In this document: positions 1 through 10,799 of the stretch, in pieces | Position numbering within the stretch: the first letter of the stretch is position 1 | Layout of the letters: the number at the start of each line of letters is the position of its first letter | Made by a program: the position numbers and the translations under genes | The notes under the pieces: generated by a model | Database searches by the model: none | The model's input: the letters and a program-made list of their open reading frames with translations, nothing else | Told to the model about the DNA's origin: nothing | Assembly (NCBI RefSeq): GCF_000583655.1 | Contig: NZ_BAKI01000022.1 | Span: 1-40,387, forward strand | Reading direction: 5' to 3' | DNA length: 40,387 nt | DNA from: Lentilactobacillus farraginis DSM 18382 = JCM 14108 | GTDB lineage: Bacteria > Bacillota > Bacilli > Lactobacillales > Lactobacillaceae

Positions 1-4
1 ATTT

Positions 5-51
5 AAAATCGGTTGACAGAAACCATCTTTAAGGCTCTGTCAACCGATTTT
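5..51. terminator. Rho-independent terminator after the MMPL gene
   Basis: A perfect 15-bp inverted repeat (positions 5-19 and 37-51, AAAATCGGTTGACAG and its complement) encloses a 17-nt loop. A-rich and T-rich arms flank it, so it can end transcription on either strand. It lies 6 bp beyond the stop of the minus-strand MMPL gene. Confidence 0.85.
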
Positions 52-56
52 ATTTA

Positions 57-2919
57 TTATGGTTTATCTACATTATTTTGAGAACGGGTTGTCTGTCGAT
101 GCTTGAAATGAAGTTGTTTGAAATTAAAGCCTTCATACGTTAACCTCATCAGTCCGGGCATAATCGACGGTACGACGACCCCGAAAATAATCAGTCCAAA
201 GATTACCGCAATCGCCACTTGAATCAGCGTCAAGACACCTGAAGAAATCAATGAAGCAAAGGTAACGCCAATCACTACAATCGCAAAAATAATCACGGTT
301 CCGATTAAAATGGCGGCGTTGATCATTCTACCAGCTGACTTACCGGTGCCTTCGGTCTGACGGTATTTCATTAACAGATAAATACTGTAATCAATGCCGA
401 AAGCCAATAACATCATAAACGTCAGGAACGGCATATCGGCAGTTAACCATTTCTGGCCAAGGAATTGCTGGCTGAACCATCTGGTAAACCCAAGCGCCAT
501 CAAATAGGTAACGGCTAACGAGCCAAGCAGATAAACCGGCTGTAAAATTGATCCGGCTACCAGCATCAAAATTAGTGCTGCCGCGATGCCAAGTATGATG
601 GCAACCCGTTTAAAGCTGGCATGAGCAATCTGCTGGTTATCAGCAACTACCGATGAATAACCGCCGGTCGCAACCGTCGCGCCCTTCAGCTGAGTTCCTC
701 TTAAATCATAATTTACCTGGTTCTCCAAATCCTGAACCAAATCAATTGATTTCTTGGAACCCGGTGTGGCATTTAAAACAACATCAATCCGAGTGGTCTT
801 CTCGTTATCGGATAGATATTCACCAATTAACGTCTTAAAATAATCTGCGTTAATGACGTTATCCGGAATATAAATCGTATCGCCAACTGAAGACTTAGCC
901 AAAGCCTTTAGGAAGTTATTCGAGTTTGTCAGGGAGCCATTCAAGCTATCCAGCGTAGATGCATAGCCACGAACTTGATTTTGAACATTTTGTAATTCAG
1001 ATTTAAACGAATTGGTGGTTGAATTAATTGAATCCGTCTTCAACCCAATGTTGGATAAGGCACTGTTCATTTGGGTTTGCTGCTGCTGATCATTCAGTGC
1101 CCGACTCAAAGCCTCTGTCACAACTATCCGCTGCACTCTGGTTAGCCGTCTTCTGTGTTGACTCTTCAGCTTTTGTTGAAGCTCGTCGACAACCTGGGCC
1201 GGTGTTGAGAAGACGCCGCTGTTGTTAAAGTCGTTTTGAATCCCCGAAACCATCGACGTAATTGATTGCGCGTCACCGGTCAGTGAATCCAAGCCGTCCG
1301 TTGGAATCGACGTATCTTTCAACTTCTTAGAGGTATCGCTCATCCCGCTTGAAACAGCGTCATTGTCACCGGTTAGTGTATTCAGCTGCTGATTGACATA
1401 GAGTTGTTTTAACGGTTCTCCATGAGGTTCAGTAGCTGAATTAACACTGTGAATCCCCTTTTGATCGCGTAGCTGCCGGGTAATCGTTTCGATTTGCTGC
1501 AAATCGGTTTGGTTCCGTAACCCATGATCGGATTTAATATAAATCGAAACCGGCGCGTTCATCCCGTTGGCATAATGTCGATTAACAATTTGATAGCCGG
1601 CCTTGGCTGGATACTTTTGAGTAATCTCAGCTGCGGCATTATGGTTCAAATGTTTCTGGTTCAATAAAACAAACGGCGTTGCGATAATAATTGCAATTAA
1701 CAAGGCAATTACCGGATGGGCAGCCGATTTAGTTGAAAGAAAGCCCCACGAACGACTGTAATTATGGGCATCCAAATTCGTCGACGGCCAGAAAAGGCTC
1801 TCACCCATCAGGAATAAGAAGAACGGCGTAAACGAAATCGATACCAGCAACAGAACCAGGATACCAATTGCGATGCCAGCCAATGATTCATACAGTGAAT
1901 AGTTGGCAAAGCCCAATAAACTAAACAGGATAATTAGTGTCAGGCTGGCAATCAAAATTGTCTTCCCAGCCCTTTTGCGGGCAGCCAGCGTTGCCGCCAA
2001 CTGGTCACTGCCATCCCGCAGCTGCTGCTTAAACTCGGTAATCAGCAAAATACTAAAATCGGTTCCCAGTCCCAACAGCAAAATCAGCATGGCAACCTGC
2101 GTAAAATTGGAGAACGGGAAATGGTAACGAGCAACCAGATTCAAAACAATTGCCATTGAGATTAAATAGCAATGCCCGTTGAAACAAGTGAAACAACCGG
2201 AATAATCAATGATCTAAACAGCAAAATTAATGTCAGCAGAATAATAACTACGGCAATAATTACTGTTTTTAAAAGACCGGCTTTGGTTGCCCGCTGCGTG
2301 TCATTAACAATACTCTCGGGGCTGGTTATGTAAGTCTTAACGCTGGCTGTTCGAACCGCCCGCTTCAACTTGGCATCCATCTGATTAACAGAATCCCGCT
2401 TGCCAACATTCAATTGTGCCAGCATTGTCGTACCGTCTTTAGAATTTAAATCAGCTGAAACAGTCGGATCACTGTTTAGGCTGTCAGAGTTGGCCGATGC
2501 CGATGATGTGCCGGGCATGCTTTGGGATGAACTTGGAACAGCAGCCGTACTCTGCGCGTTTGAAGGCTGACTGATCGCAGCTGCTGAATCAGTACTCGGC
2601 TTAACGATATTTTTAATGTCATACTGGTCTTTTTTATTCTCAAGATTGGTTAGTGTGTTATTAATTTGGCTTTTCTGGATATCATTCAGTTTTGTTTTAC
2701 CATTACTGAAAACAACCAACACCTGTCGCGTATCGCTGAGCTTTGGACCCCAGTTATCCTTAAGGGTATTAGCAGCCTGACTTTGGGCAGACTTGGTAGT
2801 TTCGTCTGGCCGTGACTGGCAACCAAATTAAGTGAATTCGGCATCACAAAAATGGCCGCAATCGCGACAACTACCCAAGCAATAATGATACCAATGTATT
2901 TTTTGAAGAATTTATTCAT
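57..2919 (-). pseudogene. MMPL/RND-family membrane transporter, two frameshifts as read
   Basis: Large RND-type membrane protein of the MMPL family, which exports lipids or drugs across the membrane. It starts at the ATG at 2919 behind AAGGAGAAAG, with an N-terminal membrane anchor. A long Ser/Gln/Asn-rich extracytoplasmic region lies between two membrane bundles. Each bundle carries the family's central motif (LGTDFSILLITEF in the first, FGIDYSIYLLMKYR in the second). The frame breaks near 2797 (after GQTKLP) and near 2165 (at STGIA). In each case one added base restores the expected sequence (KSAQSQAANTL; LISMAIVLNLV). With two bases added the gene is 2865 nt, 954 codons plus stop, normal for the family. 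Residues read from 1121-1158 (HRRRLTRVQRIV) are also suspect; see findings. The substrate cannot be told from sequence. Confidence 0.85.
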
Positions 2920-3114
2920 GTCTTTCTCCTTATCTTCCCAATTATTTATTCGTCCCGACTGCTAAAAAGCAAATCCCCCTAAGCACCGGTGGTAAAGATT
3001 TCTTAGTTATATGTATAAGCCATAACGCAAAGCATAACAAAGCTGATGCATTTACGCCGGCCGAATTAAACAACAAACGCCCTACCTGTCAATATATCAT
3101 AACGCTTGGTTAAG

Positions 3115-3162
3115 TTACAATAACACATATATAAATTATAATTGTAATCACCAATAAGTCAA
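3115..3162 (-). promoter_or_regulatory. Promoter of the MMPL gene with an overlapping inverted repeat
   Basis: On the minus strand TTGACT (3157-3162), 16 nt, then TATAAT (3135-3140). An inverted repeat TTACAAT (3115-3121) / ATTGTAA (3141-3147) brackets the -10, which suits a repressor operator. It leaves a leader of about 200 nt before the start at 2919. The rest of the 2920-3245 gap shows no gene. Confidence 0.5.
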
Positions 3163-3200
3163 TGATAGATCTGCTTCAAGTGCCCGTCTAACAACAAAAG

Positions 3201-3239
3201 CACGCCTCAAAATAAATGAAAAATTAATTTCAGGGCGTG
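3201..3239 (-). terminator. Terminator of the LacI-family gene
   Basis: CACGCC (3201-3206) pairs with GGCGTG (3234-3239), with further A/T pairs inside. On the minus strand it is followed by CTTTTGTTGTT. It lies 6 bp beyond the repressor stop codon. Confidence 0.6.
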
Positions 3240-3245
3240 TTATGG

Positions 3246-4241
3246 TTACAAGCTTGATTCACGTTTTATAAATCGATTACCAACAATCACCTTTTGCGGT
3301 GTATGATTGTCATCCTCGTCATCTTCGATTGCATCGACCAGTGAAACGGCAACCTCCCCCATTTTACCGGTATCAACTTTTATAGAAGTTAATGAAGGAA
3401 TTACATATTTGGCAACAGCGGTATCATTAAAGCTGACCAGACTGACATCTTCCGGGACCCGAACGTGGTTTTCATGCAGCGCCTTTAATGCACCTACCGC
3501 CATAGCGTCATTAGCAATGTACAGTGCGTTGGGGAAATCCTCGCGATTGGCTTTAAGCGCATTGTTCACTAAATCAAACGCCGATTGGATGGTAAAATCG
3601 CCTACAAAAACGTTTGCCGGATCATATAATGAATGATCTTCCAAATAATTCTTAAAAACATCAAACCGAGGATCCATGATCTTTAATCGATGATCACTGG
3701 AATACTCAACGCCCGACAACATCCCAATTCGTGTCAGTCCGTTATCAACAAAATATTTCAAGACGGTTTTGGTTGCGTTTTCAAAGTCAGTCACCACGCA
3801 ATCATAGCCCTTGGCCAAAGTATCGAAATCAACAAAAATAACGTTTGGCGTAACTTTCAGCATGCTTTTAATCTGGCGGTCACTAAACTTGCCAATTGCA
3901 ATAATTGCCTTGACATCCCGAATGTTTGCCAGGGAATCATTGGCGAAGAACCGGTGCACCTTATAGTGCAGCCGCTCGGCTCGTTTTTCAGCTCCCATCC
4001 GAATCGATAAATAGTAAAGATCGTCTAATTCCTGCTGCTCCGTATACCACTGAACAATTGCAATATTATCCTTGACACTGCCGGCTTTTTTCTTTTTGGT
4101 GTACGCCAAATCTTCCGCGACCCTGAAAATCTTCTTTCTGGTCGTATCACTAACCGACAGTGTCTTATCGTAATTTAAAACCCGGGAAACCGTCGTGATC
4201 GAGACGCCCGCTTTTTTTGCAATATCTTTAATTGTTGCCAA
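3246..4241 (-). CDS. LacI/GalR-family transcriptional repressor
   Basis: Sugar-responsive repressor. An N-terminal LacI helix-turn-helix (ATIKDIAKKAGVSITTVSRVLN, about residues 2-23) is followed by a periplasmic-binding-protein-like effector domain to residue 331. The TTG at 4241 is the likely start. AGAGGTGG lies 7 nt upstream and the protein then begins directly with the HTH, as in the family. An upstream in-frame ATG at 4334 would add 31 unrelated residues. The gene is divergent from phosphoglucomutase, and the HTH resembles GalR/EbgR repressors of lactobacilli. That suggests control of galactose or glucose-1-phosphate metabolism; the effector is unknown. Confidence 0.88.
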   Translation of the reverse strand: MATIKDIAKKAGVSITTVSRVLNYDKTLSVSDTTRKKIFRVAEDLAYTKKKKAGSVKDNIAIVQWYTEQQELDDLYYLSIRMGAEKRAERLHYKVHRFFANDSLANIRDVKAIIAIGKFSDRQIKSMLKVTPNVIFVDFDTLAKGYDCVVTDFENATKTVLKYFVDNGLTRIGMLSGVEYSSDHRLKIMDPRFDVFKNYLEDHSLYDPANVFVGDFTIQSAFDLVNNALKANREDFPNALYIANDAMAVGALKALHENHVRVPEDVSLVSFNDTAVAKYVIPSLTSIKVDTGKMGEVAVSLVDAIEDDEDDNHTPQKVIVGNRFIKRESSL

Positions 4242-4292
4242 AAATAAGCCACCTCTTTTTTCCAAAAAATAATTATCGTTGTTTTTAAAATA

Positions 4293-4334
4293 ATTTACTA
4301 AAATAAATATATTTTCTTTTACTTGATAAGTCAA
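4293..4334 (-). promoter_or_regulatory. Promoter and possible operator of the LacI-family gene
   Basis: Minus strand TTGACT (4329-4334), 17 nt, TATATT (4306-4311). Directly downstream is TTTTAGTAAA, a LacI-family half-site-like sequence. The related TAGTAAAA occurs at about 4364-4371, just upstream of the pgm -35. The pair suggests autoregulation and joint control of pgm. Confidence 0.5.
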
Positions 4335-4374
4335 GGATATTGCGATATATTGGCATTTTCAGCTAGTAAAAATG

Positions 4375-4403
4375 TTGACGAAAAGCACGTAAATTTTTAT
4401 AAT
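4375..4403 (+). promoter_or_regulatory. Promoter of pgm
   Basis: TTGACG (4375-4380), a 17-nt spacer, and a consensus TATAAT (4398-4403). It lies about 30 bp upstream of the GTG start. Confidence 0.8.
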
Positions 4404-4434
4404 GAAGCTGAACTAATAAAGGGAGGTCCATCTC

Positions 4435-6178
4435 GTGAACGACAATATTGAACACGCTTACCAAGAATGGTCTAAACAACCAAACTTACCAGAAAACATT
4501 GTACTCGATTTAAAGAAACTGCAAAATGACCCAAAACAACAAGAAGATGCATTCGGCACATCCCTATCCTTTGGAACTGCCGGCATGCGGGGGATCCTGG
4601 GCGCCGGAACGAACCGGATGAATATCTATACGGTTCGTCAGGCAGCTGAAGGATTGGCTTCGTTTATGGACACACTGGATGAAGCTACCAGAAAACGTGG
4701 CGTTGCCATCAGCTTTGACTCGCGGTACCACTCAAAAGAATTCGCGCATGAATCCGCCAAAGTATTGGGTTACCACAACATTCCGACTTTCGTCTTTGAT
4801 GATATCCGGCCAACACCGGAATTGTCATTTGCTGTTCGTCATTTACACACTTATGCCGGTATTATGATTACGGCAAGCCACAACCCAAAACAATACAACG
4901 GTTTCAAGATCTATGGCGAAGATGGCGGCCAAATGCCACCGAAGGAATCTGATTTAATCACTTCCTATATTAGAAAGCACAGTGACTTATTTGCTATTCA
5001 GGTAAAGCTCGAACAGGAACTGCGTGAAAGCAAAGTCATGAAGTTAATCGGCGAAGATGTCGATATTGCTACTTAAACAATGTCAAAACCGTCAATATCG
5101 ATCACGATTTAATCCACACCGTGGGTAAGGATATGAAGTTTGTTTATTCACCACTTCACGGAACCGGTAAGGTAATCGCCCGGCGCGCCTTGGAGGAAGC
5201 TGGTTTCAACAACTATGTAGTAGTTCCCGAACAAACCATTGCCGATCCCGAGTTTCCAACCACACCATTTCCAAATCCCGAATTTCCACAAGCCTTCGAC
5301 TCGCCCGTAAGCTCGGCAAAAAGGTATCGGCCGATATTTTAATCGCCAGTGACCCGGATGCCGATCGATTGGGTGCCGCGGTTCGCCAGCCGGACGGCAA
5401 TTATCAATTGTTGAGCGGTAATCAAATTGCCAGCGTATTACTCAATTATATCCTATCTGCCAAGAAAAAAGCGGGTTCTCTGCCGGAAAACGGCACAATT
5501 GTTAAATCAATTGTTTCAACCGACCTGGCCGTTAAAATTGCAGCAGATTATGGTGTTGCCACCAACAATGTTCTGACCGGCTTCAAATTTATCGCCGAGG
5601 CGATTCACCATTATGAAACCGAACACGATCACACTTTCCTGTTTGGTTTTGAAGAAAGTTTTGGCTACCTGATCAAGCCGTTTGTCCGTGACAAAGATGC
5701 CATTCAAACAGTTCTATTACTGGCTGAAGTGGCAGCTTATTACAAGAGCCAGGGTAAGACACTGTACGATGGCGTTCAAGAGATGTTCAAGAAATATGGT
5801 TATTACGCTGAAAAGACTGTCGCAAAAGAATTTGACGGTCTCGACGGAAAAGATAAGATGGCTCATATTATGACTGAACTTCGTGAAAACCCACTGACTG
5901 AATTCAACGGCCACCAGGTTGTTCGTCACGCCGACTATAACGCCTCGGTACTCACCGACAAAGACGGCAGCCAGGAACCAATTAACCTGCCGAAATCAAA
6001 TGTATTGAAGTACTGGTTGGATGATGAAACCTGGTTGGCAGTCCGACCGTCCGGAACCGAACCCAAAGTAAAATTCTATCTGGAAGTTGTTGACAAGAAC
6101 CAGTCAGCCGTCGATGCTAAACTTAATAGTTACGTTGACGCATTAGATAAAGAAATTAACCAGTTGATTAACCACTAG
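4435..6178 (+). pseudogene. pgm: Phosphoglucomutase (alpha-D-phosphohexomutase family), two frameshifts as read
   Basis: Interconverts glucose-1-phosphate and glucose-6-phosphate in the cytoplasm, linking glycolysis to UDP-glucose and cell-wall sugars. The GTG start at 4435 follows GGGAGG. The catalytic phosphoserine loop TASHNP is near residue 145. The metal-binding DPDADR is read from about 5350, the sugar-binding FGFEESFGY near 5645, and the phosphate-binding RPSGTEPK near 6050. The frame is lost near 5069 (expected IAYLNNVKTV) and near 5300 (expected FDLARKLGKK). Each break is cured by one extra base. The restored gene is 1746 nt, giving 581 residues, the usual length for Gram-positive PGM. 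Because this enzyme is important for growth, sequence error is likelier than real loss. Confidence 0.9.
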
Positions 6179-6240
6179 GACCTGTCGTTCATACTAATTT
6201 AAAATTCAGATTAAGTTAATAATCATGAACGTTTCAAAAA

Positions 6241-6285
6241 GCTTCACTGAAAACCATCGGTAAAAACCGGGGGATTCGGTGAAGC
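6241..6285. terminator. Bidirectional terminator between convergent genes
   Basis: GCTTCACTGAA (6241-6251) pairs with TTCGGTGAAGC (6275-6285), with one G-U pair. An A run precedes it and CTTTCTA follows. It lies between the 3' ends of pgm and the glycerophosphodiesterase gene. Confidence 0.75.
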
Positions 6286-6309
6286 CTTTCTATTTGCCGG
6301 TCTGTCGCG

Positions 6310-8123
6310 CTAGTTTTGAGGCATCCCTTCACTATCACTGACATCCTGCAATTCGTTCGAGTAAATCAACAAACGCTGGGCATAACTCGGATGATCAAAC
6401 GTTGTCTCAAGATTAACCTGTAATTCATGCAGATTATCCGTAATAATCCCGTCAACGTTCAAAAAAATCATTCGGGTCATATCGTCATCATCATCAACGG
6501 TCCAGGCAAAGACCTGTTGGTGACGGTCATGGGCCTCATCTACAAATTCCTGATTCAAAGTGGTTTCTTCCATTGTGTAGGCATTGGCCTTGGTTTCGGG
6601 AAATGAAAAGTTAAACGGTAGAATATAGCTGACAAACAGCTTGGGGGCCTGCTTCTTCAAGCCGCTGATCACATGATAATCCAGTGAATGAATTCGGTCA
6701 TGGTCACGTAAAAGTCGTTTTTCGTAGCGTTTAATGAATAATTGCAACATATTGGCACTATCATATTTAGTCGTTTTTATTTCAACCAGCAGTTTTTGGT
6801 GGTCACGCTCGGCAGCGGACAAGTATTGGTCGAAACCGGCAATGTGGCTGAATGCCCATTTTCATGAACCTTTAGTTTTATCAGCTGCTTTAATGTCAGC
6901 TGATGAGGGGCCTTATTTACCCCGGCCAAATCTTTTAAATTTTCGTCGTGCATCACAACAAACTGCTGGTCTTTGGTTTCGTGGATATCCATTTCAACGT
7001 AATCCGGTTTCTCCCGGCTGGTTTTATTCAGCGCTGGAATTGTATTCTGAACGCCATTTCCATTGTCAACGCCCCGGTGAGAAATCGTTAACGGGCGATT
7101 TAGTAGCGCTCCCTGTAAATAAACGGCGTTAAAAGTAACTTCCGCGCCCAGAAAAAGCAAAACCAAAAAGGCAGCTGAAAGCCGGCGACGATACCGGTGC
7201 CGGTTGGGACGATCAGCGACAGCCGGTGACAATTTTGGTAAATCACGGTCATCTAAATTAAAGATCAGCACCAAAATGAAAACAACCAGGCTAAACGCGC
7301 CAATAATATACTGCCAGATCGACAACAAGCCCATATTAATAACCGCACTGATAAAAGCAACAACGTTGTCTTTTTGATCAAAGTAAACCTGAACCTGGTA
7401 AAGCACCCCGGAAAGCAGGGTTGTTGTCAACACGCTGATTGCCCCCAACACGACAATTCGCCAAAAGAATCGCCAGCTGTTATGTCGGGTCATCTGCCAA
7501 CTCCTTTTAGCCGCCGCAAATCCATGCTGTCGATTTAAAATCATTAACGGTAACACTTCGATAAGTCGAATTCCCAAATAAAAAAGCAACAAATAAACCA
7601 GCCCAACCAAGCTGATTAACAGCCAGCTTTTATCAACAGCTTCAAAAATGAAGGCCGGCATCTGGACCTTGGATAACAGTGGTGAATTCAAATAAATGTC
7701 GGATAATGGCAATACCAGAATGAAATAGCCCAAAAAGAACAGAAAGCTGCCCACTCTCAAATGCCCCAAGTTTTTAACCGCCAACCAGGCAACACCGGGC
7801 AAGTGTTGATTTTGTTTTTTAGCAATGTTTTGAATACCAAACAACAAGAACGCAAACTGCCAAAAGACCAGTGCCAAAATAATCACCAGCAAGATCAGCA
7901 GTTCACCGACTGCGACCGGCTTTTTGGTCAACAACCAACCCACATTGGTGTACGACAAATACGGTACGCCATTTGAGCGTAAGATTAAGCCGGTAAAAAA
8001 AGTGGTTAACGGTACGACAATGCCCAACATCAAAAAGTTGATTGCAACCACCAGGATGGTGTAGGCACCCCAATTTCTAAAAAATGTTTTAAATGCTCGT
8101 CTTAAAAGTGGTTTTCTTTTCAC
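6310..8123 (-). pseudogene. Membrane-anchored glycerophosphodiester phosphodiesterase, one frameshift as read
   Basis: Hydrolyses glycerophosphodiesters, probably lipid head groups or lipoteichoic-acid turnover products, at the membrane. The N-terminal about 330 residues form a multi-pass domain of the GPDPase membrane type. A GDPD TIM-barrel follows, with the catalytic ISHRG motif, then EMDIHETKD (metal-binding Glu/Asp) and VMHDENL. The frame breaks near 6828; one extra base joins ...HSATLP to FDQYLSAAERDHQKLLVEIKT. The restored gene is 1815 nt, 604 residues, typical of this two-domain class. The start is the GTG at 8123 behind GGGGGATG. The gene is convergent with pgm and monocistronic. Confidence 0.88.
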
Positions 8124-8326
8124 TTCGATTCATCCCCCAATGCTTCGATTAAGCGTCCGTTCAAAACTGGTTTCATCATACACAGATTGCTTTAGTTGAA
8201 TCAATTAATTCGCTTTGATCGGGATATTTTTTTATTGTCGGTAAAACTCTCCTGTGACATCTTGAACGATTCGGGTTAAACTAAGTGGGTATGGTGAACT
8301 CAAAGAAATCGTTACAGGAGGATTAA

Positions 8327-9190
8327 ATGAAAACCGCAGTCATTACCGACAGTGCCAGCTATTTGGATCAAAAAACTGCTGCTAAATATGGCATTAAGGT
8401 CCTACCAATTACCATCATTTTCGGTCTGTCAGAGTATCAGGATGGTGTCGACATGACATCACGCGAATTTCTCGAAAAATTGGCCGATGCTGATCAACTG
8501 CCAACAACCGCCCAGGTAACGATGCATCAAATGCAGGCCGCTTTTGATGAACTGAGTGGTGCCGGCTATGACGAAGTGATCTGTGTTAACTTGTCTTCCG
8601 GGATTACCAGTTTTTACAACAATCTGGTCGCTTATAGCAAAACCGTCACCAACATTAAAGTCTATCCATTTGATTCTAAAATTGCCAGTGCCGGCGAAGC
8701 TGATTTGGCACTATTAGCAGGGACCATGGCGCAGAGTGGCGAAAATGCCAAGACAATTTTACCGCGACTAGTTGAACTTCAAAATTCCATTCACGTTTCA
8801 CTGGTCGTAGACAACTTGGATCACCTGACACGAACGGGCCGTATTTCAAATACATCTGCCTTTGTCGGCAATCTGCTGCGCATAAAGCCGATGCTGACTT
8901 TTAATGAAGCCGGTCAAATCGTACCACTTGGAAAAGCCCGGACGATGAAACAAGCTCTGGCAAAAATCCTCAACGAAATCGAAGCATCACTGCCTGATTT
9001 AAACGGCCAGATTCGCATTTCAGTCGCTGATGCCGACAATCCCAAAACCAGTCGGCAATGGGTAGCTGCTATCAAAGAACGCTTTGCCAACGCGGCCATC
9101 AGTACTTATCGAATCAGTCCCGCCATTACCGTTCATACCGGCAAAAATGCCATGGGCGTTGTTTGGGACTATGATTGGGAAGCTATGTAA
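8327..9190 (+). CDS. DegV family fatty-acid-binding protein
   Basis: DegV/FakB-type protein of 287 residues. Members bind a fatty acid, and FakB proteins present it to the kinase FakA for phosphorylation and entry into phospholipid synthesis. The N-terminus KTAVITDSASYL and the substrate-loop motif TTAQVTMHQM (about residues 60-69) are characteristic, as is the GRISNTSAFVGNLLRIKPML segment near 179-198. The ATG at 8327 follows a strong ACAGGAGGA. It stands alone, ending in a terminator at 9224. No fakA is visible here, so FakB function is inference. Confidence 0.9.
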   Translation: MKTAVITDSASYLDQKTAAKYGIKVLPITIIFGLSEYQDGVDMTSREFLEKLADADQLPTTAQVTMHQMQAAFDELSGAGYDEVICVNLSSGITSFYNNLVAYSKTVTNIKVYPFDSKIASAGEADLALLAGTMAQSGENAKTILPRLVELQNSIHVSLVVDNLDHLTRTGRISNTSAFVGNLLRIKPMLTFNEAGQIVPLGKARTMKQALAKILNEIEASLPDLNGQIRISVADADNPKTSRQWVAAIKERFANAAISTYRISPAITVHTGKNAMGVVWDYDWEAM

Positions 9191-9223
9191 TGTTTAAAGT
9201 ATCAATTTTTCTTAAATATAACC

Positions 9224-9258
9224 GGGCCGCGGCAAAAGCTAAAATTTGCCTGCGGTCC
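9224..9258 (+). terminator. Terminator after degV
   Basis: GGGCCGCGGCAAA pairs with TTTGCCTGCGGTCC (one bulged base) around an eight-base AT-rich loop. TTTATTAT follows. It lies 34 bp after the degV stop. Confidence 0.7.
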
Positions 9259-9291
9259 TTTATTATCAATTTTTAATATGGAGTGATTACT

Positions 9292-10686
9292 TTGGAAGAA
9301 AAAATTAGTCATCAAACGCTGCTGGCATTACTTGCAGCAGCATTACTTTCGTTTACAGGTATCCTAACCGAAACATCTATGAACGTAACCTTTCCGGAAT
9401 TATCCCGGCTATTTAATGTGACGCTTGATACAATTCAATGGTTAACAACCGGTTACCTGCTGATGGTAACGGTTGTGATGGCAACGACTGCCTACCTGCT
9501 TAAAAAGTTTCGGGCTAAAAGCATCTATATATTTGCAGCTTGTGCATTCTTTGCCGGCGATCTGCTCTGTGCGATCGCCCCGAGTTTTCCAATTCTCTTA
9601 GTTGGCCGCCTAATCCAAGCTATTGCAACCGGTCTTTCTACACCACTCATGTTTCACATTATCTTTACCAAAATTCCCAAGAGCCGAATTGGATCAATGA
9701 CGGGGCTTGCCGGAATGGTTATCTCATTGGCGCCGGCACTTGGACCAACTTATGGTGGCGTTATTTCCTCAATCACTTCGTGGCGGTTGATTTTCTGGTT
9801 AATCCTGCCAATCGTCTTAATTGGCTTATTCTTGGGAACCCGCTATATTAACATCGCACCGTTTGGAACCGATGAATCGTTCGACTTTTTAAGCCTGCTC
9901 TTTCTTGCCGGCACACTAACAGCCTTTGTTTACGCTGTTAGTAAAGCCGCTTCAGCCAGCTTACTTAGCCTATCCGTCCTACTACCGATTTTAATCGGAT
10001 TTATCTGCCTGATACTATTTATTCTAACAAATACCCATGGCACAAACGCCCTGATGGACTTAAGCATTTTTAAGCAGCCAACAACATCACTTTCGGCTTT
10101 TACCTACTTCAGCCTCCAATTCATCAATATCGGCATCTCGTTTGTAATTCCGGTTTATTGTCAATATGTCTTACATACGTCCGCTATGATCGCCGGTTTA
10201 ACATTACTACCGGGCTCGATTATCGGTGCGTTAACTTCGCCACTAGCCGGTCATATTGCCGACTCCCACGGATACGCGCTGCCAATTATTATCGGACTGA
10301 GCTGTTTAACACTTGGCAGCCTAATCTTTTTAATCACCCAGCAATGGTTAACGGCCCTATTGGTAGTTTTGGCTTTCTGTGTGTTGCGTTTTGGCTTTAA
10401 TATGGGCTTTTCAAATTCAATTTCCAATGCTTCCATGAATGTTCCCAGAAAAAATACGGCTGATGTTAATTCATTTTTCAATATGCTCCAACAATTTGCC
10501 GGCTCTATCGGCGTTGGGATTATGGCCGCTATCATGGCGGCTAGTCAAAACAGTGGCGCCGGCTCCTTTAGCCAGCGTTCTTATAACGGCGGTCACTATG
10601 ATTATCTGTTCGTAACGCTATTGAGTATCTGTGCATTGATTGCGGCTGTTATTAATTTTCGGATTCAAAGGTCAAAACAGAAATAA
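9292..10686 (+). CDS. MFS multidrug transporter, DHA2 (EmrB/QacA) type
   Basis: Proton-driven drug exporter of the major facilitator superfamily, 464 residues, with hydrophobic segments consistent with the 14-helix DHA2 class. The opening ETSMNVTFPEL and the motif ALGPTYGGVISSITSWRLIFW (antiporter motif C region, around residues 150-170) are diagnostic. I take the TTG at 9292 as start because GGAG lies 8 nt upstream. The in-frame GTG at 9283 would overlap that site. A TetR repressor and an oxidoreductase follow on the same strand, which points to an efflux/detoxification locus. The compounds handled are unknown. Confidence 0.87.
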   Translation: MEEKISHQTLLALLAAALLSFTGILTETSMNVTFPELSRLFNVTLDTIQWLTTGYLLMVTVVMATTAYLLKKFRAKSIYIFAACAFFAGDLLCAIAPSFPILLVGRLIQAIATGLSTPLMFHIIFTKIPKSRIGSMTGLAGMVISLAPALGPTYGGVISSITSWRLIFWLILPIVLIGLFLGTRYINIAPFGTDESFDFLSLLFLAGTLTAFVYAVSKAASASLLSLSVLLPILIGFICLILFILTNTHGTNALMDLSIFKQPTTSLSAFTYFSLQFINIGISFVIPVYCQYVLHTSAMIAGLTLLPGSIIGALTSPLAGHIADSHGYALPIIIGLSCLTLGSLIFLITQQWLTALLVVLAFCVLRFGFNMGFSNSISNASMNVPRKNTADVNSFFNMLQQFAGSIGVGIMAAIMAASQNSGAGSFSQRSYNGGHYDYLFVTLLSICALIAAVINFRIQRSKQK

Positions 10687-10712
10687 TGCCATTTTAAATA
10701 TTAATTACGATT

Positions 10713-10747
10713 AATAATCCTCGGCATAAAATTAACCGGGGATTATT
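10713..10747. terminator. Stem-loop between MFS gene and tetR
   Basis: AATAATCCTCGG (10713-10724) pairs with CCGGGGATTATT (10736-10747) over 12 bp with one G-U pair. No clear T tract follows, so termination is likely but not certain. Confidence 0.5.
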
Positions 10748-10758
10748 TACAAGCATAG

Positions 10759-10773
10759 GATAACAGTGTTATC
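10759..10773. promoter_or_regulatory. Candidate TetR operator
   Basis: The perfect palindrome GATAACAGTGTTATC, with 6-bp arms and a 3-bp centre, lies 26 bp upstream of the tetR start. This is the usual position for an autoregulatory operator. No second copy was found upstream of the MFS gene. Confidence 0.5.
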
Positions 10774-10799
10774 TTTTGATTATACAAGGAGGTGGTGAT

